A stretch of 64,000 nt of DNA from Verrucomicrobiota bacterium. Its GTDB lineage: Bacteria > Verrucomicrobiota > Verrucomicrobiia > Limisphaerales > JACRJZ01. The stretch covers positions 62,001 to 126,000 of the forward strand of contig JACRJZ010000148.1 in assembly GCA_016219875.1 (NCBI GenBank), in the 5' to 3' direction. The notes under the pieces were generated by a model, which was not told the DNA's origin, did no database searches, and saw nothing but the letters and a program-made list of their open reading frames with translations. Shown here piece by piece: positions 16,283-25,976 of the stretch. The position numbers and the translations under genes are program-made. The stretch's first letter is position 1. The number at the start of each line of letters is the position of its first letter.

Positions 16283-17815
16283 TTAGAACGTGAAGAGCAG
16301 TTCCGCGCGGATGAAGCTAAAGGTCTTGCTGTCCGCGTAGAAGTTGCCGGGGAAGACAAACTCGTTCCAGAGGTGCCCGCTCAGGCGTTGCGAGAACTTG
16401 TACTTCAAGACGGCCTGCACATAGTGCCCGCGGAAGTTGCCGCCGCCGAAGGCTGCGCTGCCACCGTCCAAAGCCGCGTTGCGGCTCCGCTCGTCAGAGA
16501 ACAGCGCGTTGTAGTCCAGACTGAAGGCCATGCGCTTGGTGGGCGTAATCGTCCAGCCCGGGCCGAAGCGGTGGAGGTTGGAAATCTGGGCCACGCGTCC
16601 GCGCGCTTCCGCCGGCATGGAGTAGATGTAGAGTTCACTCCAGCGCGGCCAGCGGCCCCAGAGCGGGTCGAAACCCTCGTTGCGGCCGGAGGTGGAAGGA
16701 TCGTCGCCGGAGAGGAACTCGTGCGTGAAGCGGAACTGGTTGTTCAACTCGTCTTTCAGGGAATAGGTGAGGCGGTTCTTGACGCCGAACGCACTGATGT
16801 CCTGGCTGGGAACGACGGGGAAGGGACCAGCGGCGAGTGGATAACGCTTCCAGCCAAACTGGTACGCGCCTTCCACCGAGTAGCGCAAATGGTCGGTGAT
16901 GTCGCCGGTGATCTTGGAGCCAAACGTGTAAATATCCGCGCTGTCCCCGCCCGGCGCCACTTTGGCGATGTCATTCTTGTAGATGAAGTAGGCGTCGATC
17001 TGGGTCTTCTTGATCGACTTGTTGGAGACATACAGAATGGCGCCACTCTCGTTCTGTTCGGTGACGAATTTCTCCAGGCCGTTGAGCGGCGGCAGCCAGG
17101 AATCGTTCCGGGCGTGCTGGATGATCCCCATCGCGTCAATGGTGGTCTTCTGCTCCTTCAGATCGAGCGTGACGCGGGCGGCGTCCAGGAAGAACGTCCG
17201 TGAGCCGTCCAGCGGCGTGCCGTCGGACACCAGCCACCAATCATAGAAGTCGCCCATCAGGATGTCCTGTCGGCCCACCGTCAGGGTCAGGGGCGCGCCG
17301 AGCACTTGCTTCCATTTGAAGTTCAGGATGTCGATGATGCCTTCGGTCCAATCCCAGCCGGTTTTGCCGCGCCACGTACCAGACTCCGGCGTCTGGGCAT
17401 AGGCGCTGGTGAAGGCCGGTTTCATCCACTGGCGCGGTTCCGCCGTGACCCGAGTGTTGAACTCGAAGTTCTTCACCGGGGCGAGCGTGACCCACACCCG
17501 CTCCCGGAAGCGAATAAAGTCCTGTTCGTGTAAAGGAGCTTGCACGCCTCCCAAGGCTGGGTTGGGCGTCAGCGAGACGAGGTTGTCGCCGTACTCGTTG
17601 CGCACCCGGACATCGGCACCCCAACTCACCCAGGGAGCCGGGTTCTTCACGTCCTTGATCCACTGTTCGGTGGGGGTGAGTTTCGGCGCGGGCTGGCCGG
17701 GCGCCGGCGGTTTGGGCGGCGGCGGGGGCAAAGCTCCGATTTGGGCGTGCGCCACACCCAGGCCCACTGTCAGTGCCATCGTGGCGATGGCGGTCTTGAT
17801 CGCATTGTTTGTCAT
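16283..17815 (-). CDS. Outer-membrane porin, alginate-export type
   Basis: 510 residues from ATG 17815. Signal peptide NAIKTAIATMALTVGLGVAHA, then a proline-rich linker (PPPPPKPPAPGQPAPK). The body is a beta-barrel with amphipathic strands, resembling the alginate-export (AlgE-like) family: WVSWGADVRVRNEYGDN, FRERVWVTLAPVKNFEFNTR, FNFKWKQ-type strands, LTVGRQDILMGDFYDWWL, and a barrel-closing C-terminal Phe (FIRAELLFTF). Family members pass large sugars or other organics; the actual solute is unknown. It is a single gene with its own terminator at 16218-16255 and a long 5' region. An in-frame upstream start at 18076 exists but would precede the signal peptide by 87 residues. Confidence 0.85.
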   Translation of the reverse strand: MTNNAIKTAIATMALTVGLGVAHAQIGALPPPPPKPPAPGQPAPKLTPTEQWIKDVKNPAPWVSWGADVRVRNEYGDNLVSLTPNPALGGVQAPLHEQDFIRFRERVWVTLAPVKNFEFNTRVTAEPRQWMKPAFTSAYAQTPESGTWRGKTGWDWTEGIIDILNFKWKQVLGAPLTLTVGRQDILMGDFYDWWLVSDGTPLDGSRTFFLDAARVTLDLKEQKTTIDAMGIIQHARNDSWLPPLNGLEKFVTEQNESGAILYVSNKSIKKTQIDAYFIYKNDIAKVAPGGDSADIYTFGSKITGDITDHLRYSVEGAYQFGWKRYPLAAGPFPVVPSQDISAFGVKNRLTYSLKDELNNQFRFTHEFLSGDDPSTSGRNEGFDPLWGRWPRWSELYIYSMPAEARGRVAQISNLHRFGPGWTITPTKRMAFSLDYNALFSDERSRNAALDGGSAAFGGGNFRGHYVQAVLKYKFSQRLSGHLWNEFVFPGNFYADSKTFSFIRAELLFTF

Positions 17816-18369
17816 AGTCGGTTTCGGTTTCTGATCGGCGGGAACGGAGTTCCAACCTGGCGGCGCCGCTGGCGTCGCGCGGGCTGGTCGGGCCTCGGGG
17901 GCGTTCCGTTCGGGTCGCTTTGGGTTGGCAAAGCCCCATCCTGACAAACGCCCTGAGACGCTCGACCGGCTGATCGAGAGGGCGTTTACACTGGCCGGGC
18001 GAGGCTTGTCTAGCCCCAATTTGTCAATCTGATGGCGATCTCTTACCGCCCTCATCATGCTTGGCTCTTTCGGCAAATTCCCTCATTTCCAAGCGTGAAG
18101 GGGCCGCAGGTCTCACTGGCTGAACGATCGGGCCGGCGGCAGTGACCCGTGCCCGGTGACTTCGCCGCCGCCGCGCCGAACGGAGGCAGCCAGCGTGAGG
18201 AGGCTCTGACGTTCTTCTGATTTCTGACCTCTGGCCTCTGAATGGAGCCTCCTCACGTCGGATGCTACGAGGTTTTGAATTCGCCCCGTACGGAACATTT
18301 CATCCGTCCAGCAGACGAGCCGCCGGTCGATGAACTCCGGTTCAGGGAGGGGATTGGGCAGGCCGGGCT
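17816..18369. other. Intergenic region between porin and aspartate kinase genes
   Basis: About 550 bases with no convincing gene. The right side holds repeat family A (18186-18268). The left 250 bases should carry the porin promoter and leader; AT-rich stretches near 17995-18085 are the only departures from high GC. No regulatory box could be assigned. Confidence 0.45.
18186..18268. repeat. Long inverted repeat, family A, copy 2
   Basis: Left arm 18186-18206 (GCAGCCAGCGTGAGGAGGCTC, slightly decayed) pairs with 18245-18268 (GAGCCTCCTCACGTCGGATG then CTAC). The 38-base loop contains TTTCTGACCTCTGGCCTCTG, a short tandem-like sequence whose complement also sits in the loop of the copy at 61775. 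It lies after the end of aspartate kinase. Confidence 0.85.
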
Positions 18370-19581
18370 TCAGCCCAGGAAGGCCGTATGCACGGCCTTC
18401 ATCGCCGTGTCGCCTTTGGCGAGATCGATCACCACGGAGATCTTGATTTCACTGGTGGAGATCATGTCGATGTTCACGCCGGCGTTGGCCAGCGACTCGA
18501 ACATCTTGGCGGCCACGCCGGAATGACTGCGCATCCCGACGCCCACAATCGAGAGCTTGCAGATGTTCTCCGCCGCCACGGCCTGCTTGAAGCCGATGTC
18601 CGTCTGGATCGACTCCAGGAGCTTCTGCGCCTTGGCGAGATCGGGCTTGTCGATGGTGAAGGAAATGTCGGTGCCCTCGGCCGCGCCGACGGCGGCCGTC
18701 TGGACGATCATGTCCACGTTGATCGCGGCGTCGCCGATGGCCTTGAAGATGCGGGCGGCCACGCCGGGTTTGTGCGGCACGTGGACGAGGGTGATCTTGG
18801 CCTGGTTCTTGTCGAGGGCGACGCCACGGATGACGACGCTTTCCATGCTGTGGGTTTCTTCTTTCACAAGGGTACCGGGGTTGTCGTTGAGGCTGGAGCG
18901 CACTTCAAAAACCACTTTGAACTTCTTGGCAAATTCGACCGAGCGGAGCTGCATGACCTTCGCGCCGGTGCCGGCCAGTTCGAGCATTTCGTCGTAGGAA
19001 ATCTCGGCCAGCTTTTGCGCGGAAGGCACGATCCGCGGGTCGGCGGTATAGACGCCGTCCACGTCGGTGTAAATCTGGCAGAGGTCGGCATTGAGGGCGG
19101 CGGCCAGCGCGATGGCTGTGAGGTCCGAACCGCCGCGGCCCAGCGTCGTGATCTGGCCTTCCTCGGTCTGACCTTGGAAGCCGGCCACGATCACGACCTG
19201 GCCGTCATCGAGAAGATGGTGGACCTGCCGGGGCGTGATGTTCTGGATCTTGGCCTTGGTGTGGACGCCGTCGGTGACGATGCCCGCCTGGGCGCCCGTG
19301 AGCGAGACGGCAGGCACGCCGGCGGTCTGGAGCGCGATGGCGGCCAACGCGATGGTCTGTTGCTCGCCGGTGGCCAGGAGCATGTCCATCTCGCGCTCGC
19401 TGGGCAGCGGGGTGATTTCCTTGGCGAGCTTGATGAGGCCGTCGGTGACCCCGCTCATGGCTGAGACGACGACGACGAGTTTGTGCCCCTCGGCGCGACA
19501 CTTCGCGACGCGGCGGGCAACGTTCTTGATGCGGTCGGTGTTGGCCACCGAAGTGCCGCCGAATTTCTGAACGATCAACAT
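18370..19581 (-). CDS. lysC: Aspartate kinase
   Basis: 403 residues from ATG 19581. Phosphorylates aspartate, the first step to lysine, threonine, methionine and diaminopimelate. Seen: VQKFGGTSVANTDRI at the start, VVVVSAMSGVTDGLI, TLGRGGSDLTAIALAAAL, the TDVDGVYTADPRIV loop and SYDEMLELAGTGAKVMQ, then two ACT domains (ITLVHVPHKPGVAARIFKAI; LSIVGVGMRSHSGVAAKMF). The tandem ACT pair implies feedback control, probably by lysine and threonine. Length agrees with the alpha-subunit type of about 400 residues. Just upstream, and transcribed the other way, is a GH106-like gene, with repeat A between them. Confidence 0.95.
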   Translation of the reverse strand: MLIVQKFGGTSVANTDRIKNVARRVAKCRAEGHKLVVVVSAMSGVTDGLIKLAKEITPLPSEREMDMLLATGEQQTIALAAIALQTAGVPAVSLTGAQAGIVTDGVHTKAKIQNITPRQVHHLLDDGQVVIVAGFQGQTEEGQITTLGRGGSDLTAIALAAALNADLCQIYTDVDGVYTADPRIVPSAQKLAEISYDEMLELAGTGAKVMQLRSVEFAKKFKVVFEVRSSLNDNPGTLVKEETHSMESVVIRGVALDKNQAKITLVHVPHKPGVAARIFKAIGDAAINVDMIVQTAAVGAAEGTDISFTIDKPDLAKAQKLLESIQTDIGFKQAVAAENICKLSIVGVGMRSHSGVAAKMFESLANAGVNIDMISTSEIKISVVIDLAKGDTAMKAVHTAFLG

Positions 19582-19700
19582 TTGATCCAAGTTGCGTGGT
19601 CGATGGCGAGGCCCGTCCGGGCTTCGCACGGGCGGAGTATGCACAAAGACCGGGGGGATGCAACGGTGAAGCGGGCGCGACGGTCAGGCCTTGGAGGCGA

Positions 19701-19788
19701 TTTCAAAACTCCGTCGCAGCCGACGTGAGGAGGCTCAAACTTCAAGGGAAACGGAGCCTCCTCACGTTGGCTGCTACGGTTTTGAAAG
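19701..19788. repeat. Long inverted repeat, family A, copy 3
   Basis: Arms 19713-19736 and 19754-19777, extended by TTTCAAAACT on the left and GGTTTTGAAA on the right, so the full palindrome is close to 88 bases. It lies between the divergent lysC and GH106 genes, so here it cannot be a simple terminator for either. Confidence 0.9.
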
Positions 19789-19854
19789 AGGCTCCTTAGA
19801 CTTGCCATTTTTGCCGGCTTTACTGTCCTGGCGGAAACTGGGAACCTCCGGGCC

Positions 19855-22800
19855 ATGAATAGGCCACATAGCACGTTTACCCGCCGGACTTTGCTCCACA
19901 CTTTGAGCGGCTTCTTGATCGCCGGCCTGGTGGCCGAACTGCACGCAGCCGGAGGCAGCGCCTCGTTAGAGCGAGGATTCACGCACCCGCCCGAGTCCGC
20001 CCGCCCGTGGGTCTATTGGTTCCCGCTCGACGGCAACATCACCAGCAATGGCATCACGCTCGACCTGGAGGCGATGAAGCGCGTCGGCATCGGCGGGGTG
20101 CTCTACATGGAGACGGACCAGGGCGCGCCGCGCGGGCCGGCCAAGTTCGGCGGGCCGCTGTGGCGCGATCTTTTCAAGCACATCTGCGCCAAAGCGAACC
20201 GTCTTGGCCTCGAAGTGAACATGAACAACGACGCCGGTTGGTGCGGCAGCGGCGGACCGTGGATCACGCCGGAGTTGTCCATGCAGCGCGTCGTGTGGGC
20301 GGAGACGAACGTGAGCGGCCCGGCGCGCTTTGACGCGGTGTTGCCGCAGCCGAAGGCGACGAAGGACTTCTATCGGGATATCGCCGTGTTCGCCTTCTCC
20401 ACGCCGGCGAGCAACTACGTCATTCCACACCTGCGCGGCAAGTCGGCCAACACGCGGGAGGAGATTCCGCTGCGCGCCGCCTTTCCCGCGCTCACGTCCG
20501 AGGCGGTGATTCCTGGATCGCTCCTCTTCAATATCACCAGCGATCTCGGAAAAGACGGCCGGCTCAAATGGGAAGTGCCGGCGGGCAAATGGACGTTGCT
20601 CCGTCTCGGCCACACTACCACCGGCAAGGACAATCACCCCGCGCCGATTGATGGCCGTGGCCTCGAATGCGACAAGCTCAGCAAGGCGGCGGCGCAAGTC
20701 CACTTCGACGGCCTCATGGGCAAGCTCATCGCCGACAACAAAAAGCTCGTCGGCGAGAAGCGCACGCTCGTCGCGACGCACATTGATAGCTGGGAAGTGG
20801 GTTCGCAGAACTGGACGCCCAAGTTCCGTGAGGAGTTTCAGCGCTTGCGCGGCTACGATCCGATGCTCTACCTGCCGGTCTTCGCGGGCCGCGTCGTGGA
20901 GAGCCTCGAAATCTCCGAGCGCTTCCTCTGGGACGCGCGCATGACCGTGAACGATCTGTTGCTCGAAAACTACGCCGGCCATTTCCGCACGATGGCGCGT
21001 CGGCACGGGATGCGCCTCAGCATCGAAGCCTACGACGGCCCTTCCGACGACATGAGCTACGCGGGCCGCTGCGACGAGCCGATGGGCGAATGGTGGTCGT
21101 ACGCCCCCTACTCAGGAGCGCACTGGTGTACGGAGATGGCGTCCGCCGCGCACGTGTATGGCAAGCGCATCCTCGGCGCGGAAGCGTTCACCGCCACCGA
21201 CGCCGAGAAATGGCAGGCGCATCCCGGCTCGATCAAGGCGATGGGCGACTGGGCGTTCTGCGAGGGCGTCAACCGTTTCGTCTTCCACCGTTACGCGCTT
21301 CAGCCGTGGACTGACGCGCGCCCTGGCATGAGCATGGGACCGTGGGGCCTGCACTATGAGCGCACGCAGACGTGGTGGGAGCAGTCGCGCGCCTGGCACG
21401 AGTATCTGGCGCGCTGCCAGTCCGTGCTGCAACAGGGTCTGTTCGTGGCGGACCTCTGTTTCCTCGCGCCGGAGAATTCTCCGCAACGCTTCAAGTCGCC
21501 GGTGAAGTCCGGCCACGACCGCCCCGGCTACAACTTCGACGGCTGCCCGCCCGAAGTCGTGCTCACGCGCATGAAGGTCAAGGACGGTCGTCTCGTCCTG
21601 CCCGACGGCATGAGCTACCGGATGCTCGTCCTGCCGCAAGTGCCGACGATGACGCCGCGGCTGTTGAGCAAGATTCGCGATCTCGTCAAAGACGGCGCCA
21701 CGGTGGTCGGCGCGCCGCCGGTGAGATCGCCCAGCCTGAGCGGGTATCCGCAGTGTGATCAGGAAGTGAAGAAGCTGGCGGCGGAGTTGTGGGGTGACTC
21801 CCGCGCCCTTATCGGGGGAGAGGGTCGAAGTGAGGGGGCGGGCGGGGATTACACCGAACGTCGTTTCGGCAAAGGCCGCGTAATCTGGAGCGGAGGGATT
21901 CGCCCTGATTGGTCCGACTCCTCCGACCAGTCCGATTCCTTGCGTGGCGCCAAATGGATTTGGCGCAAGGAAGGCAACCCCGCCCGCAGCGCGCCGCCGG
22001 GCAAACGCTACTTCCGCAAGATCGTCACGGTGGACTCGGCGAGCGGCATCGCTTCGGCGCGGCTCACGATGACGGCGGACAATTCCTTCGAGTGCTGGGT
22101 CAACGGCAGGCGCGTCGGGGCCGGAGACGATTTCCACCGCGGCTACCCGATGAACGTCGCGTCGGCGCTTAAGCCGGGCACGAACCTGATCGCAGTGGCT
22201 GCCGTGAACGCCACCGACAGCCCTAGTCCAGCCGGCCTGATCGGCTCGCTCGTCATCAGCTACCGCGACCGTCGCAAACAGGAGGTTCTCACGGACGGCA
22301 CCTGGGAAGCTACCGCCGCAGCGAAGGGCAACTGGACCACCGACGCGAAGTCCAGCGACGGCTGGGCCGCTGCCCTGGACCTGGGTGCGCTCGGCATGGA
22401 GCCTTGGGGCGACATCGAGAGCGCGGTGGCCTCGTCTGATCCGACTCCCGACATCGCCATCCTTTGCCGGATGCTCGCGAAGATGGGCGTGCCGCCGGAT
22501 TTCGCCGTGCAGTCGCGCTCCGGCCCCCCAACCCTCAACTCTCAGCCCTCAACTAGTCTGCGCTACATCCACAAGCGCATCGGCGACGCGGACGTCTATT
22601 TCGTCGCCAACAAGAATCCCCAACCGGAGGACGCCGTATGCGCCTTTCGCGTGACCGGCAAGCGTCCAGAACTCTGGTGGCCGGACAGTGGCCGCACCGA
22701 GCGCGCGGCCGTGTATGACGAGGCGGACGGCGTGACGCGCGTGCCAATCCACTTCGAGCCGAGCGGTTCGGTCTTCGTCGTATTCCGCGGCGCCAAGCCG

Positions 22801-24105
22801 GAGCGCGACCGCATCGTGGCTGTGGCCCGCAACGGCGAACCGGTCCTCGACACGTCGTGGAAAGCGCAGAAGGAGCCGCGCACTGACAACAACGCCGGCA
22901 TCACAAACACCTTCACGATGGCCGCGCGGGTGAGACCCGACGCGGACACCGAACTGCCGCGTGAAACCAACGCCGGCGTGGTGGGCTATGGCGGAGGACG
23001 CAACGACGCGCTCTTCCCGCCGCCCGGCCACGAAGTCTATCCTGACGACGGCCAGGCGGGCGCGGGTCTGGCCGCGGGGCGCAACGGAGTTGTGGTGTTT
23101 GAGCACGGCTCGGAATACTTCGGTCCCGTGCTGGTCTTTGCCGCGCGACTGACGAATTGGACGCACGTCGCTGTGGCTTATCGCGACGGCGAGCCAAGCC
23201 TGTTTCTTGACGGCAAGTTTGTCCGCAAGGGCCTCAAGGGACCGATGACGGTCCATCCCGGTGTCGGCGTGAAGCACGGTCGCGGCGTGGCGCCGTTCAA
23301 AGGCGATTTGGGCGAGTTCGAGTTGTTCGAGCGCGCGCTGAGCGATGGCGAAGTCGCGCAGTTGGTGCAGTCCATGCCGCGTCCGGTAAGCCGCCAACCG
23401 TCGGCGTCGATTACTCTGGCGCGAGATGCCACAGGGGCTATTCAGACCCAAGTCTCACAGCCCGGCACGTACGTTCTGAAAACCGCCCAAGGCCAAAGCC
23501 GCCAGTTCAAAGTCGCCGCCGTGGCGCCGACGTGCGAAATCACCGGCCCGTGGGAAGTGAGTTTCGATCCGAAGTGGGGTGGGCCGGAGAAGCCGGTCGC
23601 CTTCGAGAAACTTGAGGACTGGGTGAAGCGTTCCGAAGAGGGCGTCCGCTATTACTCCGGCACCGCGGTTTACCGGAAGACGTTCGCGTTCGCGAGATCT
23701 GAAATCTCAAATCTGAGATCTCAAATCTCGTTGGACTTCGGCAAAGTCGCGGTGATGGCCGAAGTGAAGCTGAACGGCAAAGACCTCGGCATCCTCTGGA
23801 AGCCGCCCTTCCGCGTGGACGTGACGGACGCGCTGAAGCCCGGCGACAACGCGCTCGAGGTGAAAGTGGTCAACCTTTGGATCAACCGCCAGATCGGCGA
23901 CGAGCAGTTGCCCGACGACAGCGATCGCAATCCGAACGGCACGCTCAAGTCCTGGCCGCAGTGGGTGCAGGACGGTAAACCCAGCCCGACGGGCCGCTAC
24001 ACGTTCACCAGTTGGCGGCTGTGGAGGAAGGACTCGCCTTTGGTGGAATCTGGATTGATCGGGCCGGTGACGCTGGTGTCGGCGGAACGAGTGCAAGTGC
24101 GGTAG
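19855..24105 (+). CDS. GH106-like alpha-L-rhamnosidase, secreted, copy 1
   Basis: 1416 residues. Export signal with twin arginines (TRRTLLHTLSGFLIAGLVAE), possibly Tat. GH106 core from residue 40: WVYWFPLDGNITSNGI, LDLEAMKRVGIGGVLYME, NNDAGWCGSGGPWI, THIDSWEVGSQNWT (candidate acid Glu), LSIEAYDGPSDDMSY, GAEAFTATDAEKWQAHP. A rhamnosidase-N-like beta-sandwich is inserted near residues 700-830 (KRYFRKIVTVDS, LTMTADNSFECWVNGRRVG), a LamG-like domain lies near 1010-1180 (TNWTHVAVAYRDGEPSLFLD), and the C-terminal sandwich after 1220 (DFGKVAVMAEVKLNGKDLG). Short in-frame tandem repeats occur near 21905, 22527 and 23694. The family removes terminal L-rhamnose from complex glycans; specificity here is inferred. 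Confidence 0.85.
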   Translation: MNRPHSTFTRRTLLHTLSGFLIAGLVAELHAAGGSASLERGFTHPPESARPWVYWFPLDGNITSNGITLDLEAMKRVGIGGVLYMETDQGAPRGPAKFGGPLWRDLFKHICAKANRLGLEVNMNNDAGWCGSGGPWITPELSMQRVVWAETNVSGPARFDAVLPQPKATKDFYRDIAVFAFSTPASNYVIPHLRGKSANTREEIPLRAAFPALTSEAVIPGSLLFNITSDLGKDGRLKWEVPAGKWTLLRLGHTTTGKDNHPAPIDGRGLECDKLSKAAAQVHFDGLMGKLIADNKKLVGEKRTLVATHIDSWEVGSQNWTPKFREEFQRLRGYDPMLYLPVFAGRVVESLEISERFLWDARMTVNDLLLENYAGHFRTMARRHGMRLSIEAYDGPSDDMSYAGRCDEPMGEWWSYAPYSGAHWCTEMASAAHVYGKRILGAEAFTATDAEKWQAHPGSIKAMGDWAFCEGVNRFVFHRYALQPWTDARPGMSMGPWGLHYERTQTWWEQSRAWHEYLARCQSVLQQGLFVADLCFLAPENSPQRFKSPVKSGHDRPGYNFDGCPPEVVLTRMKVKDGRLVLPDGMSYRMLVLPQVPTMTPRLLSKIRDLVKDGATVVGAPPVRSPSLSGYPQCDQEVKKLAAELWGDSRALIGGEGRSEGAGGDYTERRFGKGRVIWSGGIRPDWSDSSDQSDSLRGAKWIWRKEGNPARSAPPGKRYFRKIVTVDSASGIASARLTMTADNSFECWVNGRRVGAGDDFHRGYPMNVASALKPGTNLIAVAAVNATDSPSPAGLIGSLVISYRDRRKQEVLTDGTWEATAAAKGNWTTDAKSSDGWAAALDLGALGMEPWGDIESAVASSDPTPDIAILCRMLAKMGVPPDFAVQSRSGPPTLNSQPSTSLRYIHKRIGDADVYFVANKNPQPEDAVCAFRVTGKRPELWWPDSGRTERAAVYDEADGVTRVPIHFEPSGSVFVVFRGAKPERDRIVAVARNGEPVLDTSWKAQKEPRTDNNAGITNTFTMAARVRPDADTELPRETNAGVVGYGGGRNDALFPPPGHEVYPDDGQAGAGLAAGRNGVVVFEHGSEYFGPVLVFAARLTNWTHVAVAYRDGEPSLFLDGKFVRKGLKGPMTVHPGVGVKHGRGVAPFKGDLGEFELFERALSDGEVAQLVQSMPRPVSRQPSASITLARDATGAIQTQVSQPGTYVLKTAQGQSRQFKVAAVAPTCEITGPWEVSFDPKWGGPEKPVAFEKLEDWVKRSEEGVRYYSGTAVYRKTFAFARSEISNLRSQISLDFGKVAVMAEVKLNGKDLGILWKPPFRVDVTDALKPGDNALEVKVVNLWINRQIGDEQLPDDSDRNPNGTLKSWPQWVQDGKPSPTGRYTFTSWRLWRKDSPLVESGLIGPVTLVSAERVQVR

Positions 24106-24143
24106 CGCGGTGAAAAGAACCCAACCGGGACAGGCCACTCTTG

Positions 24144-24326
24144 TCAGATTTCATCACCCAGGTGGCGAAGAATGGCGCGCGCGAGATGATCCTTGATCTC
24201 CCGATGCCGGGGGATGGGCTGGCACATTTTGGTGCGCGGGTTTTGATACCAATCATGCTTCCCGCCAGGCCGGATGAACACACATCCCATCCGATTGAGG
24301 CGCTGGAGGAGTTCCACCCGTTTCAT
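24144..24326 (-). CDS. hicA: HicA-type toxin
   Basis: 60 residues from ATG 24326, a usual HicA length. Reads MKRVELLQRLNRMGCVFIRP then GGKHDWYQNP, with the catalytic His in the GGKH motif, and ends with an IPRHREIKDHLARAILRHLG helix. HicA proteins are small mRNA-cleaving enzymes with a dsRBD-like fold. Its start overlaps the antitoxin stop by 4 bases (ATGA), so the two are translationally coupled. The position between a GH106 gene and an MFS gene suggests independent acquisition. Confidence 0.88.
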   Translation of the reverse strand: MKRVELLQRLNRMGCVFIRPGGKHDWYQNPRTKMCQPIPRHREIKDHLARAILRHLGDEI

Positions 24327-24514
24327 GCCACTTGCAGTTCGGCCCGTCTGCGCACGCACGGAATGACGCCACTCGTCAGGTCGTGGTGCAAGTCGCGCAG
24401 ATGCTCCTCCAAATCCTGCAAGGAAGTGCCTTGCGTCATGTAGTCCGGGTAGTCCTCCAGATACCCCAGCCACATGTCTTCGTCCTGCCAGAAAACATAC
24501 CGGATACTTTGCAT
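24323..24514 (-). CDS. hicB: HicB-type antitoxin
   Basis: 63 residues. The sequence RYVFWQDEDMWLGYLEDYPD and YMTQGTSLQDLEEHLRDLHHDL matches the partial RNase-H-like fold of HicB; it lacks an obvious C-terminal DNA-binding domain, so it belongs to the short HicB type. It neutralises HicA. Antitoxin-first order with a 4-base overlap. Start ATG 24514. Confidence 0.85.
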   Translation of the reverse strand: MQSIRYVFWQDEDMWLGYLEDYPDYMTQGTSLQDLEEHLRDLHHDLTSGVIPCVRRRAELQVA

Positions 24515-24626
24515 GGCACTTCACTACACCTGCCCAAGAGAGTGTCAAGCTTGGGGCAGCCTGTGATAGTTCGACAAAACTACCCATCAGCAATCACAGC
24601 AGCAACCTGACCCCGCCGACGTATGC

Positions 24627-25976
24627 TTGTCACTGCCAACAAGTGCTTCTACCCTCGCCGCCATCTTGAGCCTGCTCGTTCCTGTCCGACAACTCCGGTG
24701 GTGGCTGTGCGGTTTGCTGTTCGCCGCCACGGCGCTGAGCTTTCTCGACCGGCAAGTGTTGTCGGTGCTGGCTCCGGTCATCACGGAGCAGTTGGGGATG
24801 AACAACGTCGAGTATTCGCGCGTCACCACGGCGTTCCTGGTGAGCTACGCCGTGATGTTCCTCGTAGGCGGATGGCTACTGGACCGACTAGGCACGCGGC
24901 TGGGGATGGCCTTGTCGGTGGGTCTGTGGTCGGTGGCCAGCGCGGTCCATGCGCTGGTGCAGAATGCGTTTCAACTGGGCGCCTGCCGGTTCTTGCTCGG
25001 CGCGGGTGAAGGCGGGTGCTTTCCCGGCGCAGCCAAGGGCGTCGCGGAATGGTTTCCCCAGCGCGAACGCGCCTTGGCGATGGGCATTGCCATCGGCGGC
25101 GCGAGTCTGGGCGCCGTCGTGGCGCCGCCACTGACCGTGTGGCTGGCGGAGATTGCAGGCTGGCGCGGCGTGTTCGCGGTGACGGGGTTGATGGGGGTCG
25201 CGTGGGTTGTGGTTTGGTGGGCGTTGTCCCGCGAGGTTGCGCGCTTGCCAGCCGTGGCGGCGGAGTTGTCGGGAACAAGGACTGAGGAGCAACAAACTGC
25301 CGCAGGTCCACGCGAAGATCGTCCCACGCTGGCCGCGCTGCTCTGCCGGTTGGATGTGTGGGGCTTGGCCCTGGTCCGGTTCATCGTGGACCCAGTGTTT
25401 TACTTTTACATGTTTTGGATTCCGAAATACCTCAACCACGAACGGGGCGTGTCGTTGCAGCAGATCGGGGAACTGACCTGGATTCCATTCCTGGCGCTGG
25501 GCCTCTCGAATGTCGCGGGCGGCTGGACCTCGGATCGGATGATCCGCAGCGGCTTGCCGGCGCTGACCGCGCGGCGACTCATCATGGCTGCGGCGGCGGC
25601 GTTGACGATCGCTTCCAGCTTTGCCGGACGGATGCAAACCGTGGCGATGGCGCTGACCATGATGTCGCTGCTGATGCTGGCCCACGGTTTCTGGGTGACC
25701 AATTACGTGACCGTCATCAGCGAGCGCTTCCCCAAAGGCGCGGTCGGCACGGTGATGGGGTTCGCCGGAGCGGTGGGCGCGGTGGGCGGGATGCTGGCCA
25801 ACACGGCGATCGGCTGGGTGGTGGACCATTTCTCCTACGGGCCCGTCTGGCTGGCGTCCGGCTTGATGTATCCGCTGGCGTTCGTGGTGCTGCTGCTGAC
25901 CGTCGGGAGCAGAACCCCGGACGGGAGAAACACCGTTCCAGCCCCCGCACAGTTTTCCGAAGGATCAACGCGATGA
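24627..25976 (+). CDS. MFS transporter, anion:cation symporter (ExuT/GudP-like)
   Basis: 449 residues with about 12 membrane segments. Segment 1 LCGLLFAATALSFLDRQVLS with the FLDRQ motif, loop 2-3 GGWLLDRLGTRLGMALSVGLWS, FLLGAGEGGCFPGAAKGVAEWFP and RERALAMGIAIGGASLGAVVAPP are characteristic of the ACS family, whose members import hexuronates, glucarate or similar sugar acids with protons. Its stop overlaps the start of the isomerase-like gene (ATGA at 25973-25976), so transporter and enzyme are coupled and probably handle the same sugar. No ATG fits; TTG 24627 was chosen. It probably carries a monosaccharide or oligosaccharide released by the neighbouring GH106 enzymes (inference). Confidence 0.88.
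   Translation: MSLPTSASTLAAILSLLVPVRQLRWWLCGLLFAATALSFLDRQVLSVLAPVITEQLGMNNVEYSRVTTAFLVSYAVMFLVGGWLLDRLGTRLGMALSVGLWSVASAVHALVQNAFQLGACRFLLGAGEGGCFPGAAKGVAEWFPQRERALAMGIAIGGASLGAVVAPPLTVWLAEIAGWRGVFAVTGLMGVAWVVVWWALSREVARLPAVAAELSGTRTEEQQTAAGPREDRPTLAALLCRLDVWGLALVRFIVDPVFYFYMFWIPKYLNHERGVSLQQIGELTWIPFLALGLSNVAGGWTSDRMIRSGLPALTARRLIMAAAAALTIASSFAGRMQTVAMALTMMSLLMLAHGFWVTNYVTVISERFPKGAVGTVMGFAGAVGAVGGMLANTAIGWVVDHFSYGPVWLASGLMYPLAFVVLLLTVGSRTPDGRNTVPAPAQFSEGSTR

Noticed and set aside
19701..19788. Family A repeat as the terminator of lysC
   Set aside because: It lies upstream of the lysC start, between divergent genes, so it cannot terminate either transcript.
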